From Imbroritus primus (GTDB taxonomy: Bacteria > Pseudomonadota > Gammaproteobacteria > Burkholderiales > Burkholderiaceae): DNA of 64,000 nt. The stretch lies in the NCBI RefSeq assembly GCF_964332355.1, contig NZ_OZ201293.1:2790001-2854000 (forward strand). Reading direction: 5' to 3'. The notes beneath the pieces were generated by a model, which was given only the letters and a program-made list of their open reading frames with translations, had not been told where the DNA came from and made no database searches. Position numbers and translations under genes: made by a program. Positions 34,281-42,819 of the stretch are shown here, one piece after another (position 1 is the stretch's first letter; each line of letters starts with the position of its first letter).

Positions 34281-34992
34281 TACACGCAAGGTCGCCGACA
34301 TGCTGTCGGTCAGCGGACTCAACGCCTACTACGGTGAATCGCATGTGCTGCACGATGTGGCGCTGAACGTCCGCCAGGGCGAAGTGGTTACCCTGCTCGG
34401 CCGCAACGGTGCGGGCAAGACCACGACGCTGAAGTCCATCATGGGCATCATCGCCAAGCGCACCGGTTCGATCAACTTTACCGGCACGGAACTGATCCAA
34501 CTGCGCGCGGATCAGATCGCCCGCCTGGGCGTTGCATTCTGCCCGGAGGAACGTGCCATTTTTTCCACGCTGAACGTGGAAGAGAACCTGCTGCTGCCGC
34601 CAGTCGTCAAGCCGGGCGGCATGCCGCTCGACGAGATCTACGAACTCTTCCCCAACCTGCTCGAACGCCGCCGCAGCCAGGGCACCAAGCTGTCTGGCGG
34701 TGAACAGCAGATGCTCGCCATTGCACGCATCCTGCGCACCGGCGCGACGCTGCTGATGCTCGATGAACCGACCGAGGGCCTGGCGCCCGTCATCGTGCAG
34801 CAGATCGGCGAAATGATCCGCAAGCTGCAGACGCGCGGCTTCACCATCCTGCTGGTGGAACAGAACTTCCACTTCGCCGCGACGCTCGCCGACCGCCACT
34901 ATGTGATGGAAAGCGGCAAGATCATCGACATGATCGAGAAAGAGCAGGTCTCGGCCAGCATGGACAAGCTCAACGAGTACCTAGGCGTGTAG
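34273..34992 (+). CDS. livF: Branched-chain-type ABC transporter ATP-binding protein (LivF-like)
   Basis: 239 residues from ATG 34273, inside the livG end, with a GGACAGGA ribosome site. Walker A is GRNGAGKTT, the signature is LSGGEQQMLAIARIL and Walker B is LLMLDEPTEGLAP. MGIIAKRTGSINFTG and the terminal LNEYLGV are LivF features. It forms the nucleotide-binding heterodimer with LivG. The substrate-binding protein gene follows 84 bp later. Confidence 0.9.
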   Translation: MLDTRKVADMLSVSGLNAYYGESHVLHDVALNVRQGEVVTLLGRNGAGKTTTLKSIMGIIAKRTGSINFTGTELIQLRADQIARLGVAFCPEERAIFSTLNVEENLLLPPVVKPGGMPLDEIYELFPNLLERRRSQGTKLSGGEQQMLAIARILRTGATLLMLDEPTEGLAPVIVQQIGEMIRKLQTRGFTILLVEQNFHFAATLADRHYVMESGKIIDMIEKEQVSASMDKLNEYLGV

Positions 34993-35076
34993 CAACCACA
35001 AGATCCCGCCAAGAGGATCAGTCTTGCAATCAGGCGGCCAAGGCCGTGCAGACCATATCAAAAATGGAGAGAGACA

Positions 35077-36285
35077 ATGAAAGCGAAAACCATCCGGACT
35101 TTGCGTGTCAGCCTGCTGGGCGGCGTCGCGGCGGCGCTGTTTGCCACCTCGGTCGCGGCCCAGGTCAAGATTGGCGTACTGGGCGACATGAGCGGCGCCT
35201 ATGCCGACCTCGGCGGCAAGGGGTCGACCATGGCGGCACGCATGGCCATCGAGGATTTCGGCGGGCAGGTGCTGGGCAAGCCGATCGAACTCGTCTCGGC
35301 CGACCACCAGAACAAGACCGACGTGGCCGCCAGTATCGCGCGGCGCTGGTATGACCGCGAAGGCGTGACGATGATCACCGACCTGACCAACTCCGCAGTC
35401 GCCATCGCCGTGCAGGGCATCTCGCGCGAGAAGAAAAAGATCAACCTGGTGACCAGTACCGCCACCAACGCGCTGACCAACAAGGAATGTTCGCCGTGGG
35501 GCGTGCACTGGACCTACGATTCCTACGCCCTGGCCAACGCGCCGGTCCGCGCGATGATCGAGAGCGGCGCGAAGAAATGGTTCTTCATCACTGCCGATTA
35601 CACCTTCGGGCATAACCTGCAGGAAACCACCGAGAAGATGATCAAGCAGCTGGGCGGCACGGTAGTCGGCACCGCGACGCACCCGTTCACCAGCCAGGAC
35701 TTCTCCTCGCAGCTGCTCAAGGCCCAGGCCTCGGGCGCGGACATCATTGCCCTCGCCAACTCCGGCTCGGATACGACCAACAGCGTCAAGCAGGCCAATG
35801 AGTTCGGCATCACCAAGAAACAGAAGCTGGTGTCCCTGCTGACCTTCATCACCGATGTGCACAGCATGGGCTTGCCGATCGCCCAGGGCCTGGTGTTCTC
35901 CGAGGCTTTCTACTGGGACCAGAACGATGAAACGCGCGCCTGGTCGCAGAAATTCATGAAGCGCCACGGCACCATGCCGTCGATGGTGCACGCCGGCACG
36001 TATTCCGCCGTCACGCACTACCTGAAGGCCGTCAAGGCCGCTAACTCGGTCGACTCGGATGCCGTGATGGCGAAGATGCGCGAGATGCCGGTCAACGACT
36101 TCGCCTTCAAGAACGGCTCGATCCGTCCGGACGGTGTCCACGATCACGCCATGTACCTGTTCCAGGTCAAGACCCCGCAGGAATCGAAGCGGCCGTGGGA
36201 CTACTACAAGCAGCTCGCCGTGATCCCGAAGGGCAAGGCCTTCCAGCCGCTCGAAGAAGTCGATTGCCCGCTGCTGAAGAAGTAA
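35077..36285 (+). CDS. LivK-type periplasmic binding protein
   Basis: 402 residues; signal peptide ends at SVAA-QVKIGVLGDMSG. It is a type I periplasmic binding fold with TADYTFGHNLQETTEKMIKQLGG around the hinge. It is distinct from the two related binding proteins at 56291 and 62892, and is closer to the group whose ligands are aromatic or aliphatic acids than to true leucine-binding proteins, though the ligand is not predictable. Gene order is livG-livF-this-livH-livM; a strong hairpin separates it from livH, which would help over-express the binding protein. Confidence 0.88.
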   Translation: MKAKTIRTLRVSLLGGVAAALFATSVAAQVKIGVLGDMSGAYADLGGKGSTMAARMAIEDFGGQVLGKPIELVSADHQNKTDVAASIARRWYDREGVTMITDLTNSAVAIAVQGISREKKKINLVTSTATNALTNKECSPWGVHWTYDSYALANAPVRAMIESGAKKWFFITADYTFGHNLQETTEKMIKQLGGTVVGTATHPFTSQDFSSQLLKAQASGADIIALANSGSDTTNSVKQANEFGITKKQKLVSLLTFITDVHSMGLPIAQGLVFSEAFYWDQNDETRAWSQKFMKRHGTMPSMVHAGTYSAVTHYLKAVKAANSVDSDAVMAKMREMPVNDFAFKNGSIRPDGVHDHAMYLFQVKTPQESKRPWDYYKQLAVIPKGKAFQPLEEVDCPLLKK

Positions 36286-36302
36286 GCCAGCGGCAATCCG
36301 GC

Positions 36303-36334
36303 ACGAGGCGCCGCCTGCTGTCCTGGCGCCTCGT
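36303..36334 (+). other. Intra-operon stem-loop between binding-protein and permease genes
   Basis: ACGAGGCGCC and GGCGCCTCGT form a perfect 10-bp stem around a 12-base loop, with only a weak T-rich tail. It is placed to protect the upstream mRNA or partly terminate transcription before livH. Confidence 0.6.
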
Positions 36335-36360
36335 CTTGTCTACCTGAAGGGAGCAACACG

Positions 36361-37245
36361 ATGTTGGATGGACTGTCGCTACAAATGCTGGTCGGACAGT
36401 TGATGGTCGGACTGGTCAACGGCTCGTTCTATGCTCTGCTGAGCCTCGGGCTCGGCGTGATCTTCGGCATGCTGAACGTGATCAACTTCGTACATGGCGC
36501 GCTGTACATGACCGGCGCCTTTGCGAGTTACCTGCTGCTGCAGTATGCCGGCGTGCCATATGCCGTCTCGCTACTGCTGTCGCCGCTGATCGTGGCTTGC
36601 CTGGGCGTGTTCATCGAACGCATGCTGCTGTCGCGCATCTACAAGATCGACCATATCTACGGCTGGCTGCTGACCTTTGGCATCGCGCTGATGCTGGAGT
36701 CGGTATTCCGCAAATTCTACGGCGTGTCCGGCAAACCCTATCCGACACCGGACTGGCTGACCGGCGCCATCGACCTGGGCTTCATGATGCTGCCCACCTA
36801 CCGTGCGTGGGTCATCGGCGTGTCCCTGCTGGTCTGCTTTGGCACCTGGTACGCCATCGAACGTACCCGCCTGGGTTCCTACCTGCGGGCCGCCACGGAA
36901 AACCCGGTGATCGTGCGCAGCTTCGGCATCAACGTCACGCTGCTGATTACCCTGACCTACGCCTTCGGAGTCGGCCTCGCCGCCTTTGCAGGGGTGCTCG
37001 CCGCGCCGATCTACCAGGTGAATCCGCTGATGGGTTCGAACATCATCGTGGTGATCTTTGCCGTGGTGGTAATTGGCGGCCTGGGTTCGATCCTCGGCAC
37101 CATCGTCACCGGCCTGGGCATCGGCCTGATCGAGGGCGTCACCAAGATCTTCTATCCGGAAGCCGCGCACGTCGTGGTGTTCGTGATCATGGCCATCGTG
37201 CTGCTGACCAAACCCACCGGACTGTTCGGACGCCGCGTCCGCTGA
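36361..37245 (+). CDS. livH: Branched-chain-type ABC transporter permease (LivH-like)
   Basis: 294 residues, about eight membrane helices. The family opening GLVNGSFYALLSLGLGVIFG is followed by NVINFVHGALYMTGAFA. The cytoplasmic coupling region is TRLGSYLRAATENPVIVRSFGIN, and VVVIGGLGSILGTIVTGLGIGLIEG lies near the end. It pairs with LivM in the membrane and docks LivG/LivF. It starts 75 bp after the binding-protein stop. Confidence 0.9.
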   Translation: MLDGLSLQMLVGQLMVGLVNGSFYALLSLGLGVIFGMLNVINFVHGALYMTGAFASYLLLQYAGVPYAVSLLLSPLIVACLGVFIERMLLSRIYKIDHIYGWLLTFGIALMLESVFRKFYGVSGKPYPTPDWLTGAIDLGFMMLPTYRAWVIGVSLLVCFGTWYAIERTRLGSYLRAATENPVIVRSFGINVTLLITLTYAFGVGLAAFAGVLAAPIYQVNPLMGSNIIVVIFAVVVIGGLGSILGTIVTGLGIGLIEGVTKIFYPEAAHVVVFVIMAIVLLTKPTGLFGRRVR

Positions 37246-37271
37246 CCGCCGCCCACTGCGAGGAGACTCCG

Positions 37272-38270
37272 ATGAAATACGTGCTTTGTGCCTTGCTGGC
37301 CGTGGCCGCGCTGCTGGCGCCGTTGTACTACTACCCGACGTTCCTGATGACGATCCTGTGCTTCGCCATCTATGCGGGTGCGTTCAATCTGCTGTTCGGC
37401 TACACCGGCCTGCTGTCGTTCGGTCATGCCGCCTACTTTGGCTTTGCGGCCTATATCTGCGGCTACGCGGCGAAATCGCTGGGCCTTACGCCAGAGCTGG
37501 CGATCATCGGCGGCGGCCTGTCGTCTGCCCTGCTCGGCCTGATCGTCGGCTACCTCGCGGTGCGCCAGCAAGGCATCATCTTTGCGATGGTCACCTTCGC
37601 GCTGGCCGAGGTGGTGTACTTCATCTGTCTGCGCGCACCCTTCACAGGCGGCGAGGATGGCATGCAGTCGATTCCGCGCGGCCATCTGTTCGGCCTGATC
37701 GACCTGTCGAACTCGATGACCATGTACTACTTCGTGCTAGCCATCTTCCTGCTGTGCTTCTGGATGCTCTACCGCATCGTGCACTCGCCCTTCGGCCAGG
37801 TCCTGCGTGCCATTCGCGAGAACGAGACACGCGCCATCTCGATGGGCTACAAGACTGACCAGTACAAGCTGGCGGCCTTCGTGCTATCGGCCACACTGGC
37901 CGGCATTGCCGGATCGACCAAGACGCTGGTCTTCCAGCTCGCGACGCTCACCGACGTGCACTGGCACAAGTCCGGCGAGGTGATCCTGATGACGCTGCTC
38001 GGCGGCCTCGGCACGCTGGCCGGCCCGGTGGTCGGCTCCGGCCTGGTGGTATCGCTCAGCGAAGGGCTGGCTGAACTCGGCGAATGGGTGCCGTTCATCC
38101 TCGGGGTTTCGTTCGTGGTGTGCGTGCTGGCCTTCCGGCGTGGCATTGTCGGCGAACTGCTGGCGTACCTCGAGCGCCGCCGCCAGCGCACCCTGCCCGC
38201 CGGGACGGCGCGTACAGATGCACCCGCACAGGGCACGAGCGAACTGGCAACGGCAGGCAAGGAACATTGA
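37272..38270 (+). CDS. livM: Branched-chain-type ABC transporter permease (LivM-like)
   Basis: 332 residues from ATG 37272, with an AGGAGA ribosome site. It has about nine membrane helices, with FNLLFGYTGLLSFGHAAYFG near the start and the coupling segment GQVLRAIRENETRAISMGYKT. The C-terminal 40 residues are hydrophilic and Ala/Thr-rich. It is the last gene of the transporter operon; a GC stem-loop without T-tract follows at 38311-38345. Confidence 0.9.
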   Translation: MKYVLCALLAVAALLAPLYYYPTFLMTILCFAIYAGAFNLLFGYTGLLSFGHAAYFGFAAYICGYAAKSLGLTPELAIIGGGLSSALLGLIVGYLAVRQQGIIFAMVTFALAEVVYFICLRAPFTGGEDGMQSIPRGHLFGLIDLSNSMTMYYFVLAIFLLCFWMLYRIVHSPFGQVLRAIRENETRAISMGYKTDQYKLAAFVLSATLAGIAGSTKTLVFQLATLTDVHWHKSGEVILMTLLGGLGTLAGPVVGSGLVVSLSEGLAELGEWVPFILGVSFVVCVLAFRRGIVGELLAYLERRRQRTLPAGTARTDAPAQGTSELATAGKEH

Positions 38271-38310
38271 GCGGCGTCGCTGCGAAGCATACTGCGCGAC
38301 GATAATGCTC

Positions 38311-38345
38311 GGCACCGCCACGCCGCGACGCTGAATGGCGGTGCC
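38311..38345 (+). terminator. Stem-loop after livM
   Basis: GGCACCGCCA and TGGCGGTGCC make a perfect 10-bp stem with a 15-base loop. There is no U-tract, so termination would be partial or factor-dependent. Confidence 0.45.
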
Positions 38346-38461
38346 GGAGCAGGTACGGAACGAGGCCCGACCGCGCCGGACAGCCGGGATGATCCCCATT
38401 GGCAGGCCCGGTGCGGGTCGGGTACCGTGATGGCGAAGACGCTCATGCAGGGGAACGCGCC

Positions 38462-39397
38462 ATGAACATGAAGCAACTCGAAACACTTGTCTGGATCGTG
38501 CGGCTCGGGAGTTTCGCGGCCGCGGCAGACCGGCTGTGCACCACGCAATCCACCGTCTCATGCCGGATCCAGGAGCTGGAGCAGGATTTCGACATCCAGC
38601 TGTTCGACCGCAGCCATCACAAGGCACGCCTTACCGCCAAGGGCAAGGAACTGTTCCACTACGCCGAGCGCCTCATCGATCTGGCCTCGGAAATGCGCCA
38701 CCGTATCGGCAATCCTGAGTCGCTCTCGGGCCTGATCCGGCTCGGCGTCGCGGAGGTGGTGGCACTCACCTGGTTGCCGCAGCTGGTCCACGCGATCCGC
38801 AACACGTATCGTGACGTGGTACTGGAACTGGATGTGCAACTGACACGCCCGCTGATCTCGCGGCTGCGCGAGGGCGACCTGGACCTGCTGCTGATTCCCG
38901 GTCCAGTGGCCGAGCCAGGGCTGACGTCGGATACCGTCGGCAAGGTCGAGTTCCGCTGGATGGCGGGCCCGCACTTCAAGGTGCCGAGCGGCATTCTCTC
39001 GCCAGAAGTGCTGCAGACATTGCCGGTTCTGAGCCTGTCGGCAGATTCGCACCACCACACGCTGATCGAGCAATGGTTCACGCGCAATCAGGCGCAATAC
39101 AACTTTGTCACGCGGTGCAACAACCTCAATGTGGTCGCTTCATTGACCATGGCCAACGAAGGCATCGGCTACCTGCCCGTGGCGGCCTACAGTCAGGAAA
39201 TCGCTGACGGCCGGCTGGTCATGCTGAAGACACGGCCACGCATGCCCGCCGTGGAATTTGTCGCCGTGGCAACATCGGGGCGCTTCCAGCCACTGGTGGA
39301 TGCAGTCCGGACATTGGCGGTGGAAAGCGCCTACACCAGCGAGCTTGGCATGAGCGGCGTCACCGCTCCCATCTCACGCATCGGCAGCGCGCGCTGA
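38462..39397 (+). CDS. LysR-family regulator
   Basis: 311 residues from ATG 38462 (MNMKQLETLVWIVRLGSF). The HTH includes AAAADRLCTTQSTVSCRIQELE. It is clearly a paralogue of the LysR protein at 42820-43701: both share GSFAAAA, TTQSTVS, FDRS, ARLT.KG.EL and GVAEVV..(T/S)WLPQLV. It follows the liv operon and precedes an IclR gene on the same strand. It may control the transporter through the T-N11-A repeats at 33299 and 33361, or the Rieske oxygenase operon. The inducer is unknown. Confidence 0.9.
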   Translation: MNMKQLETLVWIVRLGSFAAAADRLCTTQSTVSCRIQELEQDFDIQLFDRSHHKARLTAKGKELFHYAERLIDLASEMRHRIGNPESLSGLIRLGVAEVVALTWLPQLVHAIRNTYRDVVLELDVQLTRPLISRLREGDLDLLLIPGPVAEPGLTSDTVGKVEFRWMAGPHFKVPSGILSPEVLQTLPVLSLSADSHHHTLIEQWFTRNQAQYNFVTRCNNLNVVASLTMANEGIGYLPVAAYSQEIADGRLVMLKTRPRMPAVEFVAVATSGRFQPLVDAVRTLAVESAYTSELGMSGVTAPISRIGSAR

Positions 39398-39425
39398 CGC
39401 GCGCCATCACGCACGCAACAGGATC

Positions 39426-40163
39426 ATGGACAAGACGCTACTGAAGGGACTCACGGTACTCGAGGCGTTGATCGACAATGACCGGCCCTGTGGCGTCACT
39501 GCGCTGGCCAACCAATTGCAGATGTCCAAGAGCAGCGTGCACCGGATCCTGCAGACACTCGTGAGCCGCCAGTTTGCCCGCCAGGACATGCTCTCGCAGC
39601 AGTACCAGCCGACGCTCAAGCTGTGGGAGTACGGCACCAGAGTGCTGGCGCGCATTGACTTCAAGCGCGTCGCGGCGCCCCAGCTCGAGCTGCTGTCGCG
39701 CCAGACCTCCGAAACCGTGCATCTGTCGATCCTCGATGGCAAGGAAGTGGTGTATGTGGACAAGGTGGACGGCTTGCTGCCGATCCGCGCCTATTCGGAA
39801 ATCGGCGGACGCGCCCCGGCCTACTGCGTGGCGACTGGCAAGGCCCTGCTGGCCTACCAGCCCGAGGCAGTACTCGAGCAGTTCGGCCCAGAGATGGAGC
39901 AGTTCTCGCCACGGACGCTGCACGATGTCGCCAGCCTGCGCAATGAGCTCAAGCGCGTGCGCAAGCTCGGCTACGCAGTGAATCGTGGCGAGTGGCGCGA
40001 AGGCGTATGGGGTGTCGCCGCGCCCATCTTCGATGGCACGGGTCAGGTGACAGCCGCAATCGGCCTGTCGGGACCCGCACAACGCATGCGTCCGGCCCAC
40101 ATCCGCGAATATGCGGCGCTGCTAATCCAGGCCAGCGAGGCGGTGACGCGCGATCTGCGCTGA
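39426..40163 (+). CDS. IclR-family transcriptional regulator
   Basis: 245 residues. The winged HTH is VTALANQLQMSKSSVHRILQTLVSRQF; the effector domain has TSETVHLSILDGKEVVYVDKVDG, RAPAYCVATGKALLA and NRGEWREGVWGVAAPIFDG. IclR proteins of this kind often regulate aromatic-acid catabolism or uptake. It lies 28 bp after the LysR gene and converges on the Rieske oxygenase operon. Its target could be either the liv transporter or that operon. Confidence 0.92.
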   Translation: MDKTLLKGLTVLEALIDNDRPCGVTALANQLQMSKSSVHRILQTLVSRQFARQDMLSQQYQPTLKLWEYGTRVLARIDFKRVAAPQLELLSRQTSETVHLSILDGKEVVYVDKVDGLLPIRAYSEIGGRAPAYCVATGKALLAYQPEAVLEQFGPEMEQFSPRTLHDVASLRNELKRVRKLGYAVNRGEWREGVWGVAAPIFDGTGQVTAAIGLSGPAQRMRPAHIREYAALLIQASEAVTRDLR

Positions 40164-40293
40164 GCCTGGGCCACATCGGTACCCGCCGGGCCGCCGCTGA
40201 GGCGGTGCCCGCCTGCCTGTTCGCGCGCCGCACGAGCCCACCGTCACAGACCTGCGTGGCCCCGCGCTTGTGTTGCATGCCTGCCACGTCATG

Positions 40294-40326
40294 AAAAACA
40301 CCGGTCACGCTTGCGCGCGACCGGTG
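40294..40326 (-). terminator. Intrinsic terminator of the Rieske oxygenase operon
   Basis: On the minus strand, CACCGGTC and GACCGGTG pair in an 8-bp stem (12-base loop), followed by five T (AAAAA at 40294-40298 on the plus strand). Confidence 0.75.
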
Positions 40327-40354
40327 CCTGAACCAGCGGAGGGTGGCCGGATCG

Positions 40355-41473
40355 TTACTGCTGCGCTGCCGACACGGGGATCACCTGCACCTTCTGCGTG
40401 CGCTGCTCTGCCGCGGCACGCTCCTGGCGCTGCAGGCCCATCAGGATCTGGCGGGCGCGACGCAGCGCCTTGTCCGACTTCAGGAACACTTCCGAGTAGT
40501 CATCGTCCGGATAGTCGAACATGTTCTGCTGGCGCTCGAGCGCCCACTGGTCCTGTGCCACCACGGACGGGAACATCTCCGCCACCTTGAGCGCGGTCGG
40601 CGTATCCGGATCGCTGAGGGGCCGGTGCTCCTTCTTGGTAGTACAGGTCCAGCGCCACACCAGGTTGCGTGCATCGACCGGATAGAACAGGTGCAGCAGC
40701 GTGTAGCCGCGCTCGGCCTCGGTTCCAAGCTGCCCGGACGGCGCCACGTGCATCTTCACGCGGCACATGCCCGGGCTGATCATGGCGTGCGTGTGCAGGC
40801 GCTCCACCACGTCATACAGGAACCACTCGCGCAGGAATGGCGGCTGTTCGTAGCCATCGACGCGACGGATGGTCTTGATGTATTCATAGCCTTCGGACAC
40901 GCCTTCGTCGAGTTCGACCGGAATCAGGCTGTTGGCCTTGTCACCGATGTTACCGTCGTGCAGCGGGTAGAAGTGGCTGATGTCGAGCAGGTTCTCGATC
41001 AGCAGCAAATAGTTGGCTGGCGCCTCGATGCGCTCTGGCGATACGGCGGTCACGCAACTGGTATCGGTCAGCTCCGGCGTACGCGGCGGATTGAGGGTGG
41101 AGGCCTGCTCCACGTCGCCGGGCCACAGCCACACCACGCCGTCCTGTTCCTTGATGGGCACGGTATGCAGGCGGGCCTGCGGCGGAATCGCCTTGTCCGG
41201 CTGCGAGGGGATCTCCACGCACTTGCCGCTGCTGTCATAGCACAACCCGTGATAGGCACATTCGAGGCGGCCATCGTCGAGCAGCTTGCTTTCCGACAGC
41301 GGGAAACGCTTGTGGCAGCAGCGGTCGTCGAACGCCACGACCTCGCCTTCCGCAGTGCGCCAGATGACGATCGGCTTGTCCGCCACCTTCAAACCCTGCA
41401 GGTCGCCTGCCTTGAACTCATGGCTGAAGCCGACCGGATACCACGTATTCCTGACGTACTCGAACTTGCTCAT
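40355..41473 (-). CDS. Rieske non-heme iron oxygenase, VanA-like
   Basis: 372 residues. The Rieske cluster ligands are C52-x-H54 and C72-x2-H75 (CCH...CAYH). The mononuclear iron site has D164-x2-H167-x4-H172 (ENLLDISHFYPLH). This is the single-subunit type used for O- or N-demethylation and some ring hydroxylations. The FMN/[2Fe-2S] reductase gene lies 54 bp upstream in the same operon, making a two-component class IA system like VanAB. The substrate is not evident, since members accept vanillate, phthalates and other aryl acids. The gene ends at an intrinsic terminator. Confidence 0.9.
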   Translation of the reverse strand: MSKFEYVRNTWYPVGFSHEFKAGDLQGLKVADKPIVIWRTAEGEVVAFDDRCCHKRFPLSESKLLDDGRLECAYHGLCYDSSGKCVEIPSQPDKAIPPQARLHTVPIKEQDGVVWLWPGDVEQASTLNPPRTPELTDTSCVTAVSPERIEAPANYLLLIENLLDISHFYPLHDGNIGDKANSLIPVELDEGVSEGYEYIKTIRRVDGYEQPPFLREWFLYDVVERLHTHAMISPGMCRVKMHVAPSGQLGTEAERGYTLLHLFYPVDARNLVWRWTCTTKKEHRPLSDPDTPTALKVAEMFPSVVAQDQWALERQQNMFDYPDDDYSEVFLKSDKALRRARQILMGLQRQERAAAEQRTQKVQVIPVSAAQQ

Positions 41474-41527
41474 GGGGTTGTCTCCTTCATTATGAATTGC
41501 GCCGGGCCGGGCCCGGCAATCCGTTGC

Positions 41528-42538
41528 TCAGATATCGAGCACCAGCTTCTTGCTCTTGGCACGGCTACAGCAGATCATCACGAACTCCTCGCGGTCTTCC
41601 TCGTCGAGCACGGAATCGCGGTGAATCGGTTCGCCATCGAGATAGCGCGTCATGCAGGTGCCGCAGTACCCCTCTTCGCACGACACATCGATGTCCATGC
41701 CATGTGCCTGCATGACATGCACGATGGACTGTCCGGGCGGCACCGTGAACGTCTTGCCGGAACGCTTCAGTTCGACTTCGAACGCGGTATCGGCCGAGGT
41801 ATCGATCGCCTCGCCGACCGGCGCGCTGAAGCGTTCGCAGTGCGTCGTGCCCTTGGGCCAGTGCTCGACCGCGCGGTCGATGGCATCGAGAAAGCCGTTC
41901 GGCCCGCAGTAATAGACATGGGTGCCGGGGGTGGCATCGCGCAGCAGTGCCGCGAGATCGACGCCCTGCTTCGGATCGCCATGGTCGTGATGCAGCGTCA
42001 CATGGCCGCTGGCGATTAGCGGCTGCAGTTCGCGCAAGAAGGCCGTACGCTGCGGCGAGCGCGTGCAGTACACCAGATGAAAATCCTGGCCGCGCGCCCG
42101 CACTTCCGCGATCATCGACATCAGCGGCGTAATACCGATGCCGCCACCGATGAACAGGTAGCGCGTGGCGTCATCCGACAGCTCGAAATGGTTGCGCGGC
42201 GCGGACACCGTGACCAGCATGCCGGCGCGCAGCGCGTCGTGCATGGCGACCGAACCGCCGCGTCCATTGGGGTCGCGCAGGACGGCGACAACGTAGCGAT
42301 GCGTTTCGGTCGGATCGTTGCAGAGCGAATACTGGCGAATGGCGCCGTCGGGCAGATGCACGTCGATATGCGCACCTGCCGTGAACTGTGGCAGCGACTT
42401 GTGTTCCGGATCGACGAACTCGAAACTGCAGATATCGTCAGCCAGGCAGGTGATGGCACGCAGCTGCAATTGCAGCTTGGCTGGGGATGCGGGGCTGGCG
42501 GTAGCAGCTACCGGCGCACCGGCAACGGTTGCAGACAT
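41528..42538 (-). CDS. VanB-like oxygenase reductase (FMN, NAD, [2Fe-2S])
   Basis: 336 residues in the order FMN domain, NAD domain, ferredoxin domain. RQYSLCND binds flavin phosphate, GGGIGITP and HVYYCGPNGF belong to the NAD domain, and CEEGYCGTC with a later Cys in VMICC carries the [2Fe-2S] cluster. GRGGSVAMHD is typical of phthalate and vanillate oxygenase reductases. It transfers electrons from NADH to the oxygenase encoded downstream. An Ala/Pro-rich N-terminal 20-residue stretch precedes the domain. The promoter region upstream contains the inverted repeat at 42670-42698. Confidence 0.9.
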   Translation of the reverse strand: MSATVAGAPVAATASPASPAKLQLQLRAITCLADDICSFEFVDPEHKSLPQFTAGAHIDVHLPDGAIRQYSLCNDPTETHRYVVAVLRDPNGRGGSVAMHDALRAGMLVTVSAPRNHFELSDDATRYLFIGGGIGITPLMSMIAEVRARGQDFHLVYCTRSPQRTAFLRELQPLIASGHVTLHHDHGDPKQGVDLAALLRDATPGTHVYYCGPNGFLDAIDRAVEHWPKGTTHCERFSAPVGEAIDTSADTAFEVELKRSGKTFTVPPGQSIVHVMQAHGMDIDVSCEEGYCGTCMTRYLDGEPIHRDSVLDEEDREEFVMICCSRAKSKKLVLDI

Positions 42539-42669
42539 GGCCGTTCTCCTTGGTTATTCCGGCCACCGTTTCCGGCGCGTGCGGCATGGCTTGCCGTTCT
42601 TGTCACCGGTTGCGGGGTGAATCCATCATGCACCGTGCTTACATCAAATTCAAACGAGAAATTTGGCTG

Positions 42670-42698
42670 TAATTACATCGATTTTATTGATGTAATTA
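42670..42698. promoter_or_regulatory. Perfect inverted repeat upstream of the Rieske reductase gene
   Basis: TAATTACATC and GATGTAATTA are exact inverted repeats around nine bases, 132 bp upstream of the reductase start, in a 281-bp gap. CAAATT...AATTTG, also with a 9-base spacer, lies just before it (42648-42668). The adjacent upstream LysR gene is the likely binder. Confidence 0.65.
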
Positions 42699-42819
42699 TT
42701 GGGCTCGCGATGAGGCTCCCAGGTGGCCGCGAGCGCACTCAACGCACCATCGCGCGCCGCAAAAATGCAATGGAACGCACTTGTAAAGCCGCGAGGGAAG
42801 CCGTGGCAGCCTGGCAGGC

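Noticed and set aside
40343..42019. 558-residue plus-strand frame across the VanAB-like genes
   Set aside because: Antisense to two genes with complete cofactor motifs; composition typical of an antisense frame.
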